Shown here in pieces: positions 1 to 8,760 of a stretch of 49,213 nucleotides of DNA. A model generated the notes under the pieces. The model searched no databases. It saw only the letters and a list, made by a program, of their open reading frames with translations, and had not been told where the DNA came from. The position numbers and the translations under genes were made by a program. Source of the DNA: Streptomyces sp. NRRL B-3428 (GTDB lineage: Bacteria > Actinomycetota > Actinomycetes > Streptomycetales > Streptomycetaceae); assembly GCA_000721375.1 (NCBI GenBank), contig JOGW01000031.1, positions 1-49,213 on the forward strand, read 5' to 3'. The first letter of the stretch is position 1, and each line of letters opens with the position of its first letter.

Positions 1-243
1 CGACGACCGCGACGGAGACACGCTGGTTCTCCTTCTTGGCCTCGGCCAGCGCGGCGTCCGCGGCCTTGGCGGCGGCCTCGATGGTGAGGTGGTTCGTCTG
101 CATGACGTTCTTGTTGGCGGCGTCGGCCGGCTTGGCGGCGGCGTCGGCGGCGTTCGCGGAGACGGCGCCGAAGGTGCCGGCGGCCAGGGTGGCGGCGACA
201 GCGGTACCGGTCAGAACGCGGGTGCGCAGCGAAAGCTTCTTCA
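1..243 (-). CDS. hbpS: Secreted HbpS-like haem-binding sensor protein (5' end only)
   Basis: Only the first 81 codons are present; the gene runs off the left edge. The start ATG at 243 has AGGAG about 6 nt upstream. The N-terminus MKKLSLRTRV followed by an Ala/Thr/Val-rich core and SANA is a signal peptide. The mature part opens with NVMQTNHLTIEAAAKAADAALAEAKK, then a VSVAVV strand, the typical opening of GlcG/HbpS (DUF336) proteins. In Streptomyces reticuli HbpS is an extracellular haem-binding oligomer that modulates the sensor kinase SenS. The gene is divergent from a kinase/regulator pair that fits SenS/SenR, which supports the assignment. I see no classical twin-arginine motif (RTR instead of RR), so the export route is open. 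The C-terminal haem-ligand region is outside the window. Confidence 0.8.
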
Positions 244-440
244 TGGTGAGCTCCTGAGTGTCGGGGTGAGGTGCCTCGGTGGCTCGCTCTGAGATCAATC
301 CTGGGCCCGGGACCCCCTCCGGATCGTCGACGTACCGGCTGCTGTCGGCGCGCGGGACGGCGTACGCCTCCGTCAACCGATCGGTTGATGCGAGGCAGGA
401 CCTTCGGGGTCACGATGAAATGATCAGAGAGGAGTGTGTG

Positions 441-1640
441 GTGCGAAAAGAGCAGGTCAGCGGGGATGCCGGCAGCAATGCCTCCTATGCGGGCACGAGC
501 ACCGGCAGCACGGCCAGCGGCTACGACCCGGACGCCGGCTGGCTGGCCCGGATCATGCACATCACCTTCTTCGCACTGCTCGGCGCCTCGCTCGTCCGCT
601 TTCTGCTGCGCCACCCCGGCGAGGCCCGTACGCCGTGGATCATCGCGTTCAGCATCGTGCTCGCGCTCCTGTACGTCCTCGGCCCCGCGCTCGGCGCCCG
701 GCCCACCCCCCGCTGGCTGCTGTGGCTCGGCGCGGTCGTCGGCGTCTGGGTCGTGCTCGTCGTGCTCGCGCCGAGTTTCACGTGGTGCGCGGTGCCGCTC
801 CTCTACACGGGCCTGCGCACCCTTCCCGTACGCCATGCGCTCGCGCTCGTCTTCGTCCTGACCGCCTTCGTGGTCGCCGCCCAGCTGCGGCTCTCCGACG
901 GCTTCGACCCCAATCTGGTGGTCGCACCGCCCGCCGTGGCCGCGCTCGCGGTGGCCGTGTTCGTCCATATGCGCCGCCAGTCCGAGCGGATCGCCGCGAT
1001 CCAGCGCCGCGAGGGCACGCTCGCCGAGCGGCAGCGGCTCGCGATGGAGATCCACGACACCCTCGCGCAGGGCCTGTCCTCGCAGCGGATGCTGCTGCAG
1101 GCCGCGGACCGAATCTGGGAGAGCGACCCGGACAAGGCCCGCACCCATGTCCGTACGGCGGGATCCTTCGCCGAGCGCAACCTCGCCGAGGCCCGCCGCT
1201 TCGTCCACGACCTCGCCCCCGCCGATCTCGCGGAGGGCGGCGGGCTGCCGGCCGCCCTGATGGCGCTGGCGGACCGCTCGACGACCGACACGCTCTCCGT
1301 GCGCTGCCGCATAGAGGGGCCTTCGCGCCCGCTGCCCGACCGGGTGGAGTCCGCGCTCCTGCGTATCGCCCAGGGCGCGCTGGCCAACATCACCGAGCAC
1401 TCCGGCGCCTCGGCCGCCGCGCTCACCCTCACCTTCCTCGACGACCAGATCGTCCTCGACATCGCCGACAACGGCCGCGGTTTCGACCCGGCGGGCGTCA
1501 CTCCGACCGGTGTACGAGGGCATGGTCTGCCCGCGATCAGGGCGCGCGCCGGCCAGCTCGGCGGCATCCTTACGGTCGAGTCCGCGCCCGGCGAGGGCAC
1601 CGTCCTGTCCGCCGCCATTCCTCTGGAGCACCGCCCATGA
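441..1640 (+). CDS. senS: Sensor histidine kinase SenS
   Basis: A 399-residue NarL-type sensor kinase. I place the start at GTG 441 because GAGGAG lies 6 nt upstream; the frame is open further upstream but without a ribosome site. About five hydrophobic segments fill residues 37-175. A HisKA_3 dimerization box follows with the phospho-acceptor His205 (MEIHDTLAQGL), then a HATPase domain with N-box (LRIAQGALANITEHS) and G-box (DNGRGFDP, GHGLPAIRARAGQLGG). It lies divergent from the HbpS-like gene and overlaps senR by 4 bp (ATGA). In S. reticuli SenS autophosphorylates and HbpS controls its activity in response to haem, iron and redox stress. The symbol rests on this three-gene context and on family resemblance. 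Confidence 0.85.
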   Translation: MRKEQVSGDAGSNASYAGTSTGSTASGYDPDAGWLARIMHITFFALLGASLVRFLLRHPGEARTPWIIAFSIVLALLYVLGPALGARPTPRWLLWLGAVVGVWVVLVVLAPSFTWCAVPLLYTGLRTLPVRHALALVFVLTAFVVAAQLRLSDGFDPNLVVAPPAVAALAVAVFVHMRRQSERIAAIQRREGTLAERQRLAMEIHDTLAQGLSSQRMLLQAADRIWESDPDKARTHVRTAGSFAERNLAEARRFVHDLAPADLAEGGGLPAALMALADRSTTDTLSVRCRIEGPSRPLPDRVESALLRIAQGALANITEHSGASAAALTLTFLDDQIVLDIADNGRGFDPAGVTPTGVRGHGLPAIRARAGQLGGILTVESAPGEGTVLSAAIPLEHRP

Positions 1641-2278
1641 CGACCTCTGAGAACCCCTCCGCACCGGTCCGTGTACTGCTCTGCGACGACCATGTGGTCG
1701 TGCGCGCCGGGCTGCTCGCGCTGCTCGACAGCGCGCCCGGGATCGAAGTGGTCGGCGAGGCCGGCAGCGGTGAGGAGGCGGTGGCGCTCGCGGAGAAGCT
1801 GCGGCCCGATGTGGTCCTCATGGACCTCCAGCTCGGTCCCGGCATCGACGGCGTCGAGGCCACGCGCCAGATCGCTCCCACCGGGGTGCACGTCCTGGTC
1901 CTGACCACGTACGACACGGACGCGGACATCACGCGGGCGATCGGGGCGGGCGCGACGGGCTATCTGCTCAAGGCCGAGCGCCCGGAGGAGCTCTTCGCCG
2001 CCATCTATGCGGCGGCCGAGGGCCGCACCACGCTCTCGCCGCCGGTCGCGAGCCGGGTGATGGCGCGGATGCGCAGTCCCCAGCCGACGCTCACGGAGCG
2101 CGAGCTGGAGATCCTTGGCCAGCTCGCCCAGGGCCTGGGCAACCGGGACATCGCCCGCGCCCTGTTCATCAGCGAGGCCACGGTGAAGACCCACCTGGGC
2201 CGTATCTACGACAAGCTCGGCGTGGACACCCGGGCGGGCGCCGTGGCGGTGGCGAAGGAGCAGCGGCTGCTGGGGTGA
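1637..2278 (+). CDS. senR: NarL/LuxR-family response regulator SenR
   Basis: A 213-residue response regulator. The receiver domain covers about residues 11-130 with acidic pocket CDDH, phosphorylation site Asp63 (VLMDLQL), Thr in LTTYD and Lys in LLKAE. The C-terminal LuxR/GerE helix-turn-helix covers about 148-210 (LTERELEILGQLAQGLGNRDIARALFISEATVKTHL). The ATG overlaps the senS stop, so the two are co-translated and SenR is the expected target of SenS. In S. reticuli SenR controls the catalase-peroxidase genes furS-cpeB and the hbpS/senSR region itself. Confidence 0.87.
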   Translation: MTTSENPSAPVRVLLCDDHVVVRAGLLALLDSAPGIEVVGEAGSGEEAVALAEKLRPDVVLMDLQLGPGIDGVEATRQIAPTGVHVLVLTTYDTDADITRAIGAGATGYLLKAERPEELFAAIYAAAEGRTTLSPPVASRVMARMRSPQPTLTERELEILGQLAQGLGNRDIARALFISEATVKTHLGRIYDKLGVDTRAGAVAVAKEQRLLG

Positions 2279-2311
2279 GCGCCCTGCCCGCGGCGTGGGA
2301 CGATCACGTAC

Positions 2312-2809
2312 GTGCTGGACATCGGATACGCCCTCTCCAACCGCTTCCCCGACCCCCCGCAGCTGGACTACCGGCGGGCCGATGTGCGCACGCTGCGGCA
2401 CGACCTCTTCTGCGGCGACGTCTATCTCGCGGACACGAAGAAGGACGAGGAACTGTCCACAGCCTGGGGATGGGTGCCCGTCCTCGACTTCGCCTGGGCC
2501 CTGTGCGACATCGTCGAGCGCCTCGACGAGGACCCGATGGGCAGCCGGGCCTCCCGCCCCCAGTACGCCGAACTGGACTTCACCGAGTCCAGCGACCGCC
2601 TGCTCTTCGAGCGCCGCTTCGGCTGGGTCGAGATCGAGGCGGAGTGGCTCCCGGGCGACACCCCGCCCCTGACGTTCTCCCACTCCCTGCTGCGCCGTGA
2701 GGCCCGGGACTTTCTGCAGGACGTGGTGGCGGACCTGGTGGATCTGCACGAGGACCTGGGCGAGAACCCGGTGATCTGGGATCTGCTGTCGCGGTTTCCT
2801 CGGGTGTGA
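2312..2809 (+). CDS. Conserved hypothetical protein, 165 aa
   Basis: Starts at GTG 2312, 33 nt after senR, without a strong ribosome site. The protein is soluble and acidic (CDIVERLDED, DLVDLHEDLGENP) and rich in Trp (WGWVPVLDFAW, FGWVEIEAEWLP). There is no signal peptide, membrane segment or catalytic motif I recognise. The look is that of the small globular proteins common in Streptomyces, some of which are toxin immunity proteins, but nothing here shows that role. It converges on the next gene with 21 nt between the stops. Confidence 0.6.
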   Translation: MLDIGYALSNRFPDPPQLDYRRADVRTLRHDLFCGDVYLADTKKDEELSTAWGWVPVLDFAWALCDIVERLDEDPMGSRASRPQYAELDFTESSDRLLFERRFGWVEIEAEWLPGDTPPLTFSHSLLRREARDFLQDVVADLVDLHEDLGENPVIWDLLSRFPRV

Positions 2810-2830
2810 GCCGGCCCGGGGGCGCCGCGC

Positions 2831-3736
2831 TCAGAAGTGGCAGTCGACAGCGATGACGTACGTGTCGGGGTGCAGGGCGTCGAGGTAGGCGGTGACGCGC
2901 TCGATGTACCCGGTCTGTTCCGACTCGGGCTCGTCGAGACCCCAGGGCCGTTCGATCCAGCTGCCCTCCAGGGTGAGCAGCACGGCTCCCAGCACCGCCT
3001 CGCTCCTTGCCTCCTTCACGTGGGCGGCGCGGCCGCCCGCGAAGTGACCGACCGGGTCACGCATGGGGAGTCCCGGCACCTCGGCCGCGGCGGCCACGGC
3101 GGGCTGTGCCCGGTGCTCCCGGTGGGCCTCGTCCAAGCTGTACGCGCCGGGATCGGCCTCGTGCCGCTCGCGGAAATGCCGCCAGGGCCGCGCGGCGGGC
3201 AGCCCCCGCACCGTGGCCTCCCACAGGTCGTACTGCTCGCCGGCCAAGGCGCCGGCCCGGTCACGCATGACGTCGAGGTCGAGCAGCCGCAGCGGTCCGC
3301 CGTCACAGGTCAGCGGCTCGGCGGGAGCCGCCTCGTTGGTCCAGGAACGTTCTCCGGCCACGAGCCGCGGGTCCCCGTCCGCTTCCGGCCGGTGCAGGAA
3401 GTATCCGGACCAGCGCCCGCCTGTCTGGTACCAGTCCCACTCGATCTGCGGGCTGTAGGTGACGACGCGGTACGCGTGCCCGTCCTCGTCGATGAGCATC
3501 GGCGACTGATCGGGATAGTCCGCGTTGCGCAGCCGGGCGACCTCGGACCACGTGGTGCTCTCGGGCAGCTTCCGGTCGTAGACGCTCCAGTGCTCATGCG
3601 GCTCACCGGTCTCGTAGTCGCGCCACGGGTCGACCTCCACATCCGCCCCGTACGGGGCGAGTGCGGCTTCCACCGCGGCCTCGACGTCATCGGGCCGGGT
3701 ATCGCCCGGCAGGCAGACGAGCACCAAGGAGTGCAT
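2831..3736 (-). CDS. Conserved hypothetical protein with WDWYQTGGRW motif, 301 aa
   Basis: ATG 3736 is preceded by GAGGGGGA, a good ribosome site. The N-terminus MHSLVLVCLPGDT is a beta strand, not an obvious signal peptide. The clearest landmark is IEWDWYQTGGRWSGYFL at about residues 118-134; a W-D-W-Y-x-x-G-G-R-W-x-G signature recurs in uncharacterised actinobacterial and phage proteins. Many acidic and Trp residues and no membrane segment suggest a cytoplasmic globular protein. Function unknown. Confidence 0.6.
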   Translation of the reverse strand: MHSLVLVCLPGDTRPDDVEAAVEAALAPYGADVEVDPWRDYETGEPHEHWSVYDRKLPESTTWSEVARLRNADYPDQSPMLIDEDGHAYRVVTYSPQIEWDWYQTGGRWSGYFLHRPEADGDPRLVAGERSWTNEAAPAEPLTCDGGPLRLLDLDVMRDRAGALAGEQYDLWEATVRGLPAARPWRHFRERHEADPGAYSLDEAHREHRAQPAVAAAAEVPGLPMRDPVGHFAGGRAAHVKEARSEAVLGAVLLTLEGSWIERPWGLDEPESEQTGYIERVTAYLDALHPDTYVIAVDCHF

Positions 3737-3819
3737 GCCATTCCCCCTCGTACGAAAGTGCGCGCTCCAGGCGCGGATGCTCGCACACCGGCCCGCGGGC
3801 CCGCCCCCGAATATCGCCC

Positions 3820-3849
3820 TGGACCGCCGTGGACCGCTCTGGACCGCCG
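3820..3849. repeat. Three 10-bp tandem repeats
   Basis: Units TGGACCGCCG, TGGACCGCTC and TGGACCGCCG follow each other directly in the 140-bp gap between two minus-strand genes. No function is evident. Confidence 0.6.
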
Positions 3850-3876
3850 CTGATCACCGTGGAACATCCCCGTGGA

Positions 3877-4545
3877 TCAGTCCTGGGCCTCCACCCGCAC
3901 CCCGATCGCCGCCGCGAACACCGGCGCCAGATCCATCAGTTGGGCCGGCGAGATGGTCGCCCCCGAAAGCCGGTCCACACCCCGGGTGATCTCCAGCTCT
4001 CCGCACCGCCGCAGATCGACGTCCTTCATCCGTACGCCGGTGAAGTCCGCGCCCTTCAGCGCGCAGTCGATGAACTCGACCCGCTCCAGGCTCGCCCCGC
4101 CGAAGTCCGGCTCGGCGAGCACGACACCCTCGAAGACGACGTCACGCAGCCGGGCCTTGCGCAGATTCAGATAGTCGATCTTCCCGCCCTTGATCACGAC
4201 CCGCTCCAGCACCGCCCCGTGCAACTGCACCCCGCCCATACGGGCGTCGAGCAGCTCGACATCCCGCAGCGAGGCGTCCCCGAGATCGGTCCCGACCCCC
4301 CGTACCCCCTTGAGCCGCGTATCGATCACCCGCGCGTGCGTGAGCCCCGCCTCGTCGAGCGCACACTCCTCGACGAGACAGTCCATGAACCGCACCCCTG
4401 GCGCGTCCTGCCCCGCGAAGTCGAGACCGCGCAGCAGCAGCCCGTCGTAATCCCCGTCGGGCTCGAGCCCCCCACCCTTGAACTCCGCCAGCTCATGCAG
4501 ACGAAACTCGGGCCGCCGCGCTCCGCCGCTCGCTTTACGTGCCAT
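3877..4545 (-). CDS. Pentapeptide-repeat protein
   Basis: About 222 residues from ATG 4545 (MARKASGG). A GGAGG lies only 1 nt before this ATG, so the true start may be one of the GTG codons up to 4578. From about residue 40 the sequence follows the A(D/N)LxX pattern of right-handed pentapeptide beta-helices: LLLRGLDFAGQDAPGVRFMD, DASLRDVELLDARMGG, LRKARLRDVVFEGVVLAEPDFGGASLERVEF and ALKGADFTGVRMKDVDL. The C-terminus (SPAQLMDLAPVFAAAIGV) resembles the tail seen in many Streptomyces members. Some family members protect DNA gyrase (Qnr, MfpA); others have no known role. Nothing here marks it as a gyrase protector. Confidence 0.75.
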   Translation of the reverse strand: MARKASGGARRPEFRLHELAEFKGGGLEPDGDYDGLLLRGLDFAGQDAPGVRFMDCLVEECALDEAGLTHARVIDTRLKGVRGVGTDLGDASLRDVELLDARMGGVQLHGAVLERVVIKGGKIDYLNLRKARLRDVVFEGVVLAEPDFGGASLERVEFIDCALKGADFTGVRMKDVDLRRCGELEITRGVDRLSGATISPAQLMDLAPVFAAAIGVRVEAQD

Positions 4546-4593
4546 GCCTCCATGCTCGCGCACGCCACTGACAACCACGGCCGGCGCCCGGTC

Positions 4594-5598
4594 TCACGGT
4601 TCGAGAACCACCTTCCCCACCGTCCCCCGCCCCTCCAGCGCCCGGTGCGCGGCCGCCGCCTCCGACAGGGGGAAGCGGGTGACGGCCGGGCGTAGGACGC
4701 CCTCGGCGGCGAGGGTCAGGGCTTGGGTCTCCAAGGTGCGGACGGGGTTGTCGCCGCCCGCCTTCTGCAGCATCGCCGGGCCGAGTGGCGTGATCGACTC
4801 CACGCCCCTGGCGGCCAGTTCGCCTTCCTCGAAGGGGATCGGGCCGCCCGCAAGGCCGGATTCCGTCCAGCCGAAGACGAGGTGCTTGCCGCCCGGGCCG
4901 AGGAGGTCCACGGCCGCGCGGCCCGCCGCTCCGCCCACTCCGTCGAAGACGACGGTCGCGTGACGGTCCGCGCCCAGGAACGCCCTTACGACAGAAGGCC
5001 ATTCGGGATCGAGATAGTCGACGGCCAGGTCCGCTCCGTTCTCCCGTACGAGAGCGACCTTGCGCTCACCTCCCGCGAGGCCGATGACGGTGGCGCCCCG
5101 GGAGACCGCGTACTGGACGAGAAAGGTGCCGAGGCCGCCGGCCGCCGCGGGGATCACGACCACGGACTCGGCGTCCAGGTCCACGAACTGGACGATGCCC
5201 ATCGCGGTGCGGCCCGTGCCGATGAGCGCGACGGCCTCCGCCTCGTCCAGACCCTCGGGGATCGCCTGAAGACGCCCGGCGTCCACGACGGCGAGCTCGG
5301 CGTAGCCGCCGGGGGCGAAGCCGAGGTGCGTGACCACGCGCCGGCCGAGCCACTGCGCGTCCGTCCCCTCCCCCAGCGCGTCCACGACACCGGCCACCTC
5401 ACGGCCGGGGACGGTCGGCAGCTCCGGCAGCGGGGCCGGGCCGCCCTGGATACCCGTGCGCAGGGCCGTGTCCAGCAGGTGCACCCCGGCCGCGCGCACC
5501 GCGATCCGCACCTGGCCCGGGCCCGGCTCGGGGTCCTCTGTCTTCTCGTACGTGAGGTTCTCGGCGGGGCCGAAGGCGTGGAGGCGGATGGCATGCAT
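4594..5598 (-). CDS. Zinc-independent MDR-family NAD(P)H:quinone-type oxidoreductase
   Basis: 334 residues from ATG 5598, preceded by GGGGAG. An N-terminal GroES-like domain (residues 1-120, PGPGQVRIAVRAAGVHLLDTALRTG) is followed by a Rossmann domain with IPAAAGGLGTFLVQYAVSRGATVIGLAGG. The structural and catalytic zinc ligands of alcohol dehydrogenases are absent, and the length fits the quinone oxidoreductase (QOR/zeta-crystallin) branch. These cytosolic enzymes reduce quinones or enones with NADPH. It is divergent from an efflux pump with a 138-bp shared promoter region, so the two may respond to the same toxic compounds. No regulator gene is adjacent. Confidence 0.82.
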   Translation of the reverse strand: MHAIRLHAFGPAENLTYEKTEDPEPGPGQVRIAVRAAGVHLLDTALRTGIQGGPAPLPELPTVPGREVAGVVDALGEGTDAQWLGRRVVTHLGFAPGGYAELAVVDAGRLQAIPEGLDEAEAVALIGTGRTAMGIVQFVDLDAESVVVIPAAAGGLGTFLVQYAVSRGATVIGLAGGERKVALVRENGADLAVDYLDPEWPSVVRAFLGADRHATVVFDGVGGAAGRAAVDLLGPGGKHLVFGWTESGLAGGPIPFEEGELAARGVESITPLGPAMLQKAGGDNPVRTLETQALTLAAEGVLRPAVTRFPLSEAAAAHRALEGRGTVGKVVLEP

Positions 5599-5736
5599 GG
5601 CGGGCTCCCCAAGGTCTGAGTCGGCAGTGCGACCGGTGGTCCCGACCACTGTCCGACCTCAAGCGAGGTTGAGGTCAAGGGCCACCGCAGCCCGTACAGA
5701 GCGCGGCATTAGACCATTTGTGCTGTTCTGGAGCTT

Positions 5737-7263
5737 ATGAGTACGACGGAACGAGGCCAGGCAGCGCAGCCCGACCCCACCCGCTGGTGGGGCCTGGTCG
5801 TCATCGCCCTCGCGCAGCTCATGGTGGTGCTCGACGCGACGATCGTGAACATCGCGCTCCCCTCCGCCCAGCGCGAGCTCGGGATGACCGACGGCAACCG
5901 CCAGTGGGTGATCACCGCGTACACCCTCGCGTTCGGCGGTCTGCTGCTGCTCGGCGGGCGGATCGCGGACCTGGTGGGCCGCAAGCGGACGTTCATCATC
6001 GGCCTGATCGGCTTCGCGGGCGCCTCCGCGCTCGGCGGCGCGGCCGGCAGCCCCGGCATGCTGTTCGCCGCGCGGGCCCTGCAGGGCTGCTTCGCCGCCG
6101 TACTCGCCCCGTCCGCGCTCTCCCTGCTGACCACGACGTTCACCGACCCCAAGGAACGCGGCAAGGCCTTCGGCATCTACGGCGCCATCGCGGGCGGCGG
6201 CAGCGCGATCGGCCTGATCGCGGGCGGTCTGCTCACCGAGTATCTGGACTGGCGCTGGTGTCTGTACGTCAACATCCCGATCGCCGCGCTCGCGGTCTTC
6301 GGCGCGACCACCTTCCTGCACGACCGCGAGGGCCACCGCGAGGCCAAACTCGACGTGCCCGGCGTGCTGTTGGGCTGCGGCGGCCTTGTCGCGATCGTCT
6401 ACGGATTCAGCGAGGCGCAGCCGCGCGGCTGGTCCGACAGCCTCGTCATCGGCCTGCTGATCGGCGGCGTCGCCCTGCTCGCCGTCTTCGTGTGGTGGCA
6501 GACCAGGGCCGAGCACCCGCTGCTTCCGCTGCACATCATCAAGGACCGCAACCGCGCCGGCTGCTTCCTGACGATGGGCCTGGCGACGATCGGCATGTTC
6601 GGCCTGTTCCTGTTCATGACCTACTACCTGCAGGTGATCCTGCAGTACTCGCCGGTCAAGACGGGCCTCGCGTTCCTGCCGATGACCGTCGCGATCATCA
6701 TCGGCGCGACCCAGATCTCGGCCCGCCTCCTGCACCACACCGCGCCGCGCAACCTGATGGTCCCCGGCACGATCCTCGCCACGATCGGCCTGATCATCCT
6801 CACCGGCCTCACCGTCGAGGCCGACTACGCCACCCACGTCCTGCCCGCGATGCTGCTGCTCGGTCTGGGCATGGGCCTGGTGTTCATGCCGGTGATGGCC
6901 ACCGCCACGGCGGGCGTCGCCCCGCAGGACTCCGGCGTCACCTCGGCCACCGTCAACACCTCGCAGCAGGTGGGCGGTTCGATCGGTACCGCGCTCCTCA
7001 ACACCATCGCCACCTCCACCTCGGCCACGTACATCACCTCGCACATGGCCACCGCGGCCCGCGAGAGCGGACAGCCGCCGAACGATCGGATGAAGCAGCT
7101 GATCGGCGCCGAGGGCGTCGTGCACGGCTACACCGTGGCGATCTGGTGGGCGGCCGGGATCATGCTCCTGGCCGGTGTGATCGCCGCGGTGATGGTGACG
7201 GCGAAGGCCCCGAAGCACGACGTGCCGGCCGAGGCGGAGGCGGGCGCGGGAGTCGCGCTGTGA
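5737..7263 (+). CDS. DHA2-family MFS efflux transporter (EmrB/QacA type)
   Basis: 508 residues from ATG 5737 with GGAG 4 nt upstream. About 14 hydrophobic helices. The first contains the DHA2 signature LMVVLDATIVNIALPSAQREL, and the loop after helix 2 carries GRIADLVGRKRTF, the MFS A motif. TYYLQVILQYSPVKTGLAFLP and the motif in helix 5 (GSAIGLIAGGLLTEYLDWRWCLYVNIP, motif C region) are also typical. Proton-driven drug export across the cytoplasmic membrane is expected; the substrate cannot be told from sequence. It is divergent from the MDR oxidoreductase. Confidence 0.88.
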   Translation: MSTTERGQAAQPDPTRWWGLVVIALAQLMVVLDATIVNIALPSAQRELGMTDGNRQWVITAYTLAFGGLLLLGGRIADLVGRKRTFIIGLIGFAGASALGGAAGSPGMLFAARALQGCFAAVLAPSALSLLTTTFTDPKERGKAFGIYGAIAGGGSAIGLIAGGLLTEYLDWRWCLYVNIPIAALAVFGATTFLHDREGHREAKLDVPGVLLGCGGLVAIVYGFSEAQPRGWSDSLVIGLLIGGVALLAVFVWWQTRAEHPLLPLHIIKDRNRAGCFLTMGLATIGMFGLFLFMTYYLQVILQYSPVKTGLAFLPMTVAIIIGATQISARLLHHTAPRNLMVPGTILATIGLIILTGLTVEADYATHVLPAMLLLGLGMGLVFMPVMATATAGVAPQDSGVTSATVNTSQQVGGSIGTALLNTIATSTSATYITSHMATAARESGQPPNDRMKQLIGAEGVVHGYTVAIWWAAGIMLLAGVIAAVMVTAKAPKHDVPAEAEAGAGVAL

Positions 7264-7301
7264 GCTCGTGAGCGCTCCTGGCGCGATCCGGAAGAGACGC
7301 C

Positions 7302-7772
7302 CTAGCTCCCGAGCTCCTGCAGCGCCTCGTCCGTGAGCCGGTACACCGTCCACTCGTCCTGAGGCCGCGCACCGAGCGACTTGTAGAAGGCGATCGACGG
7401 CGCGTTCCAGTCGAGCACCGACCACTCCAGACGGGCGTAACCGCGCTCGACGCAGATCCGCGCCAGCTCGGTCAGCAGCGCCTTGCCATGACCGCCGCCG
7501 CGTGCCCCGGGCCGTACGTAGAGGTCCTCCAGGTAGATGCCCTGGATACCGCGCCAGGTCGAGAAGTTGAGGAAGTAGACACAGAAGCCGACCGGCTCGC
7601 CCGCCTCGTCCTCGGCGATCAGACCGTACGCGGCGGGCTGCTCGCCGAAGAGCGCGGTGTGCAGCTGCTCCTCGGTGGCCTTGGCCTCCTCGGGCGCCTT
7701 CTCGTACTCGGCGAGCTCGCGGACGAACTGGTGGATGACGGGGATGTCGGCTGGGGTCGCGGTGCGAATCAT
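7302..7772 (-). CDS. GNAT N-acetyltransferase, SSAT2/thialysine acetyltransferase-like
   Basis: 156 residues, a full single GNAT domain. The acetyl-CoA loop is VRPGARGGGHGKALL (R/Q-x-x-G-x-G/A form). The stretch FLNFSTWRGIQGIYLEDLYVRPGAR is characteristic of eukaryotic and bacterial SSAT2-type diamine or thialysine acetyltransferases, and NAPSIAFYKSLGA closes the fold. Likely substrate is a primary amine or lysine analogue, inferred from family only. Its ATG overlaps the stop of the upstream kinase by 4 bp, so both are read from one message. Confidence 0.85.
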   Translation of the reverse strand: MIRTATPADIPVIHQFVRELAEYEKAPEEAKATEEQLHTALFGEQPAAYGLIAEDEAGEPVGFCVYFLNFSTWRGIQGIYLEDLYVRPGARGGGHGKALLTELARICVERGYARLEWSVLDWNAPSIAFYKSLGARPQDEWTVYRLTDEALQELGS

Positions 7773-8683
7773 GGGCGCACGGTAACCCGGCGCTCAAGGA
7801 GCAGCCGTCCGATTTCCAGCTGCTGAGACTGGAACTCGCTGTCGTGGAACTCCTCGTCCTCCACCGCCCACAGCGAGTTCTGCAGCACCCGCCCGAGCGT
7901 CCATGCGGCGGCGCGCTGCCGGTCGAGCCCGCACGCCTCGGTCAACAGGTCGAAGCGCCACAGGACTTCGGCCGGATCGTAGAGGTTGTCGAGGGCGGGC
8001 ATGAGGTCGAAGCCAGGGTCGCCGGCGAGCGGTTTGGGGTCGATGGCGAGCCAGGGTTCGCGCTCGGCGGCGAGGATGTTGTCGAAGTGCAGATCCCAGT
8101 GCAGCAGCCGGTCACCGGGCTCGTCCACGACGTCCCGTACCTGGGCGGCGCAGGCGAGCACCAACTGCCGGTCGCTCTCGGGCAGTTCCCGTACGGCATC
8201 GGGTGTCTCGTCGAGCATGCCCCGCGCGATGGTCTCCAGGGTGCGCAGCCCGGGCGGCGCGGGGACTGCGGTGAGCCGGGCGAGCAGCTCCGCGAGGATA
8301 CGGGTGGCCTCGCGGGAGTCGCTCAACGCGGACAAGTGCCGTGTCTCATCGAGCCGTTCGAGCAGCATGGTGTTGGTGGCGCCGTCGTGATCGAGCAGCC
8401 GGACCGCCCCCTTGCCGTCCCAGACCCGAAGACCGACGGGCTCCCCCTCGCTCTCCTCGTCGAGGAGCTGCAGCTTCAGGGCGGCCCGGGTGCCGTCGGC
8501 GCGCTCCACGGGCAGCACCAGCGAGGCCATGCCGTACATCGAGGGGCCGGTGCGCCTGAGTTCCCACCGCTCCAGGAAGTCGGCGGCCCGCTCGGGCAGC
8601 GCGGCGATGAACGCGCGGCCCGCCTCGCCGTTGTACTTGATCTGGGTGGTGGCCAGCTCGTCGGGTACCTCGATGCGGATCAC
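7769..8683 (-). CDS. Aminoglycoside 6-phosphotransferase/hydroxyurea kinase-family protein
   Basis: 304 residues from GTG 8683. The kinase core has HWDLHFDNILAAE (catalytic loop H-x-D-x4-N, about residues 194-206) and AIDPKPLAGDPGFDLMPAL (metal-binding Asp), the signature of the APH_6_hur family that includes streptomycin 6-kinase and hydroxyurea phosphotransferase. The N-lobe contains GMASLVLPVERADGTRAALKLQLLDEE with the ATP-binding Lys. Many Streptomyces carry several paralogues without known substrates, so resistance is possible but unproven. It is co-translated with a GNAT gene, another modifying enzyme. The ribosome site is weak and a palindrome lies just upstream. Confidence 0.83.
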   Translation of the reverse strand: MIRIEVPDELATTQIKYNGEAGRAFIAALPERAADFLERWELRRTGPSMYGMASLVLPVERADGTRAALKLQLLDEESEGEPVGLRVWDGKGAVRLLDHDGATNTMLLERLDETRHLSALSDSREATRILAELLARLTAVPAPPGLRTLETIARGMLDETPDAVRELPESDRQLVLACAAQVRDVVDEPGDRLLHWDLHFDNILAAEREPWLAIDPKPLAGDPGFDLMPALDNLYDPAEVLWRFDLLTEACGLDRQRAAAWTLGRVLQNSLWAVEDEEFHDSEFQSQQLEIGRLLLERRVTVRP

Positions 8684-8690
8684 TTTTCGA

Positions 8691-8707
8691 TCGTACGAAA
8701 TCGTACG
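8691..8707. promoter_or_regulatory. Palindrome upstream of the APH-family gene
   Basis: CGTACGA-AA-TCGTACG is a perfect 7+7 bp inverted repeat 8-24 nt upstream of the GTG start. It sits where a ribosome site would be expected and could be an operator or a short hairpin. CGTACG words are frequent in Streptomyces, so chance is possible. Confidence 0.3.
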
Positions 8708-8760
8708 GAGAGGAGGCGCGCCCGCGCGCGGAGTGCGCCCGCCCGCGGATTGCGCCCCGG

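Noticed and set aside
803..2749. 648-codon open frame opposite senS-senR
   Set aside because: Shadow of high-GC coding DNA; composition of the predicted protein is Arg/Gly/Ala noise and the kinase and regulator on the other strand have complete motifs.
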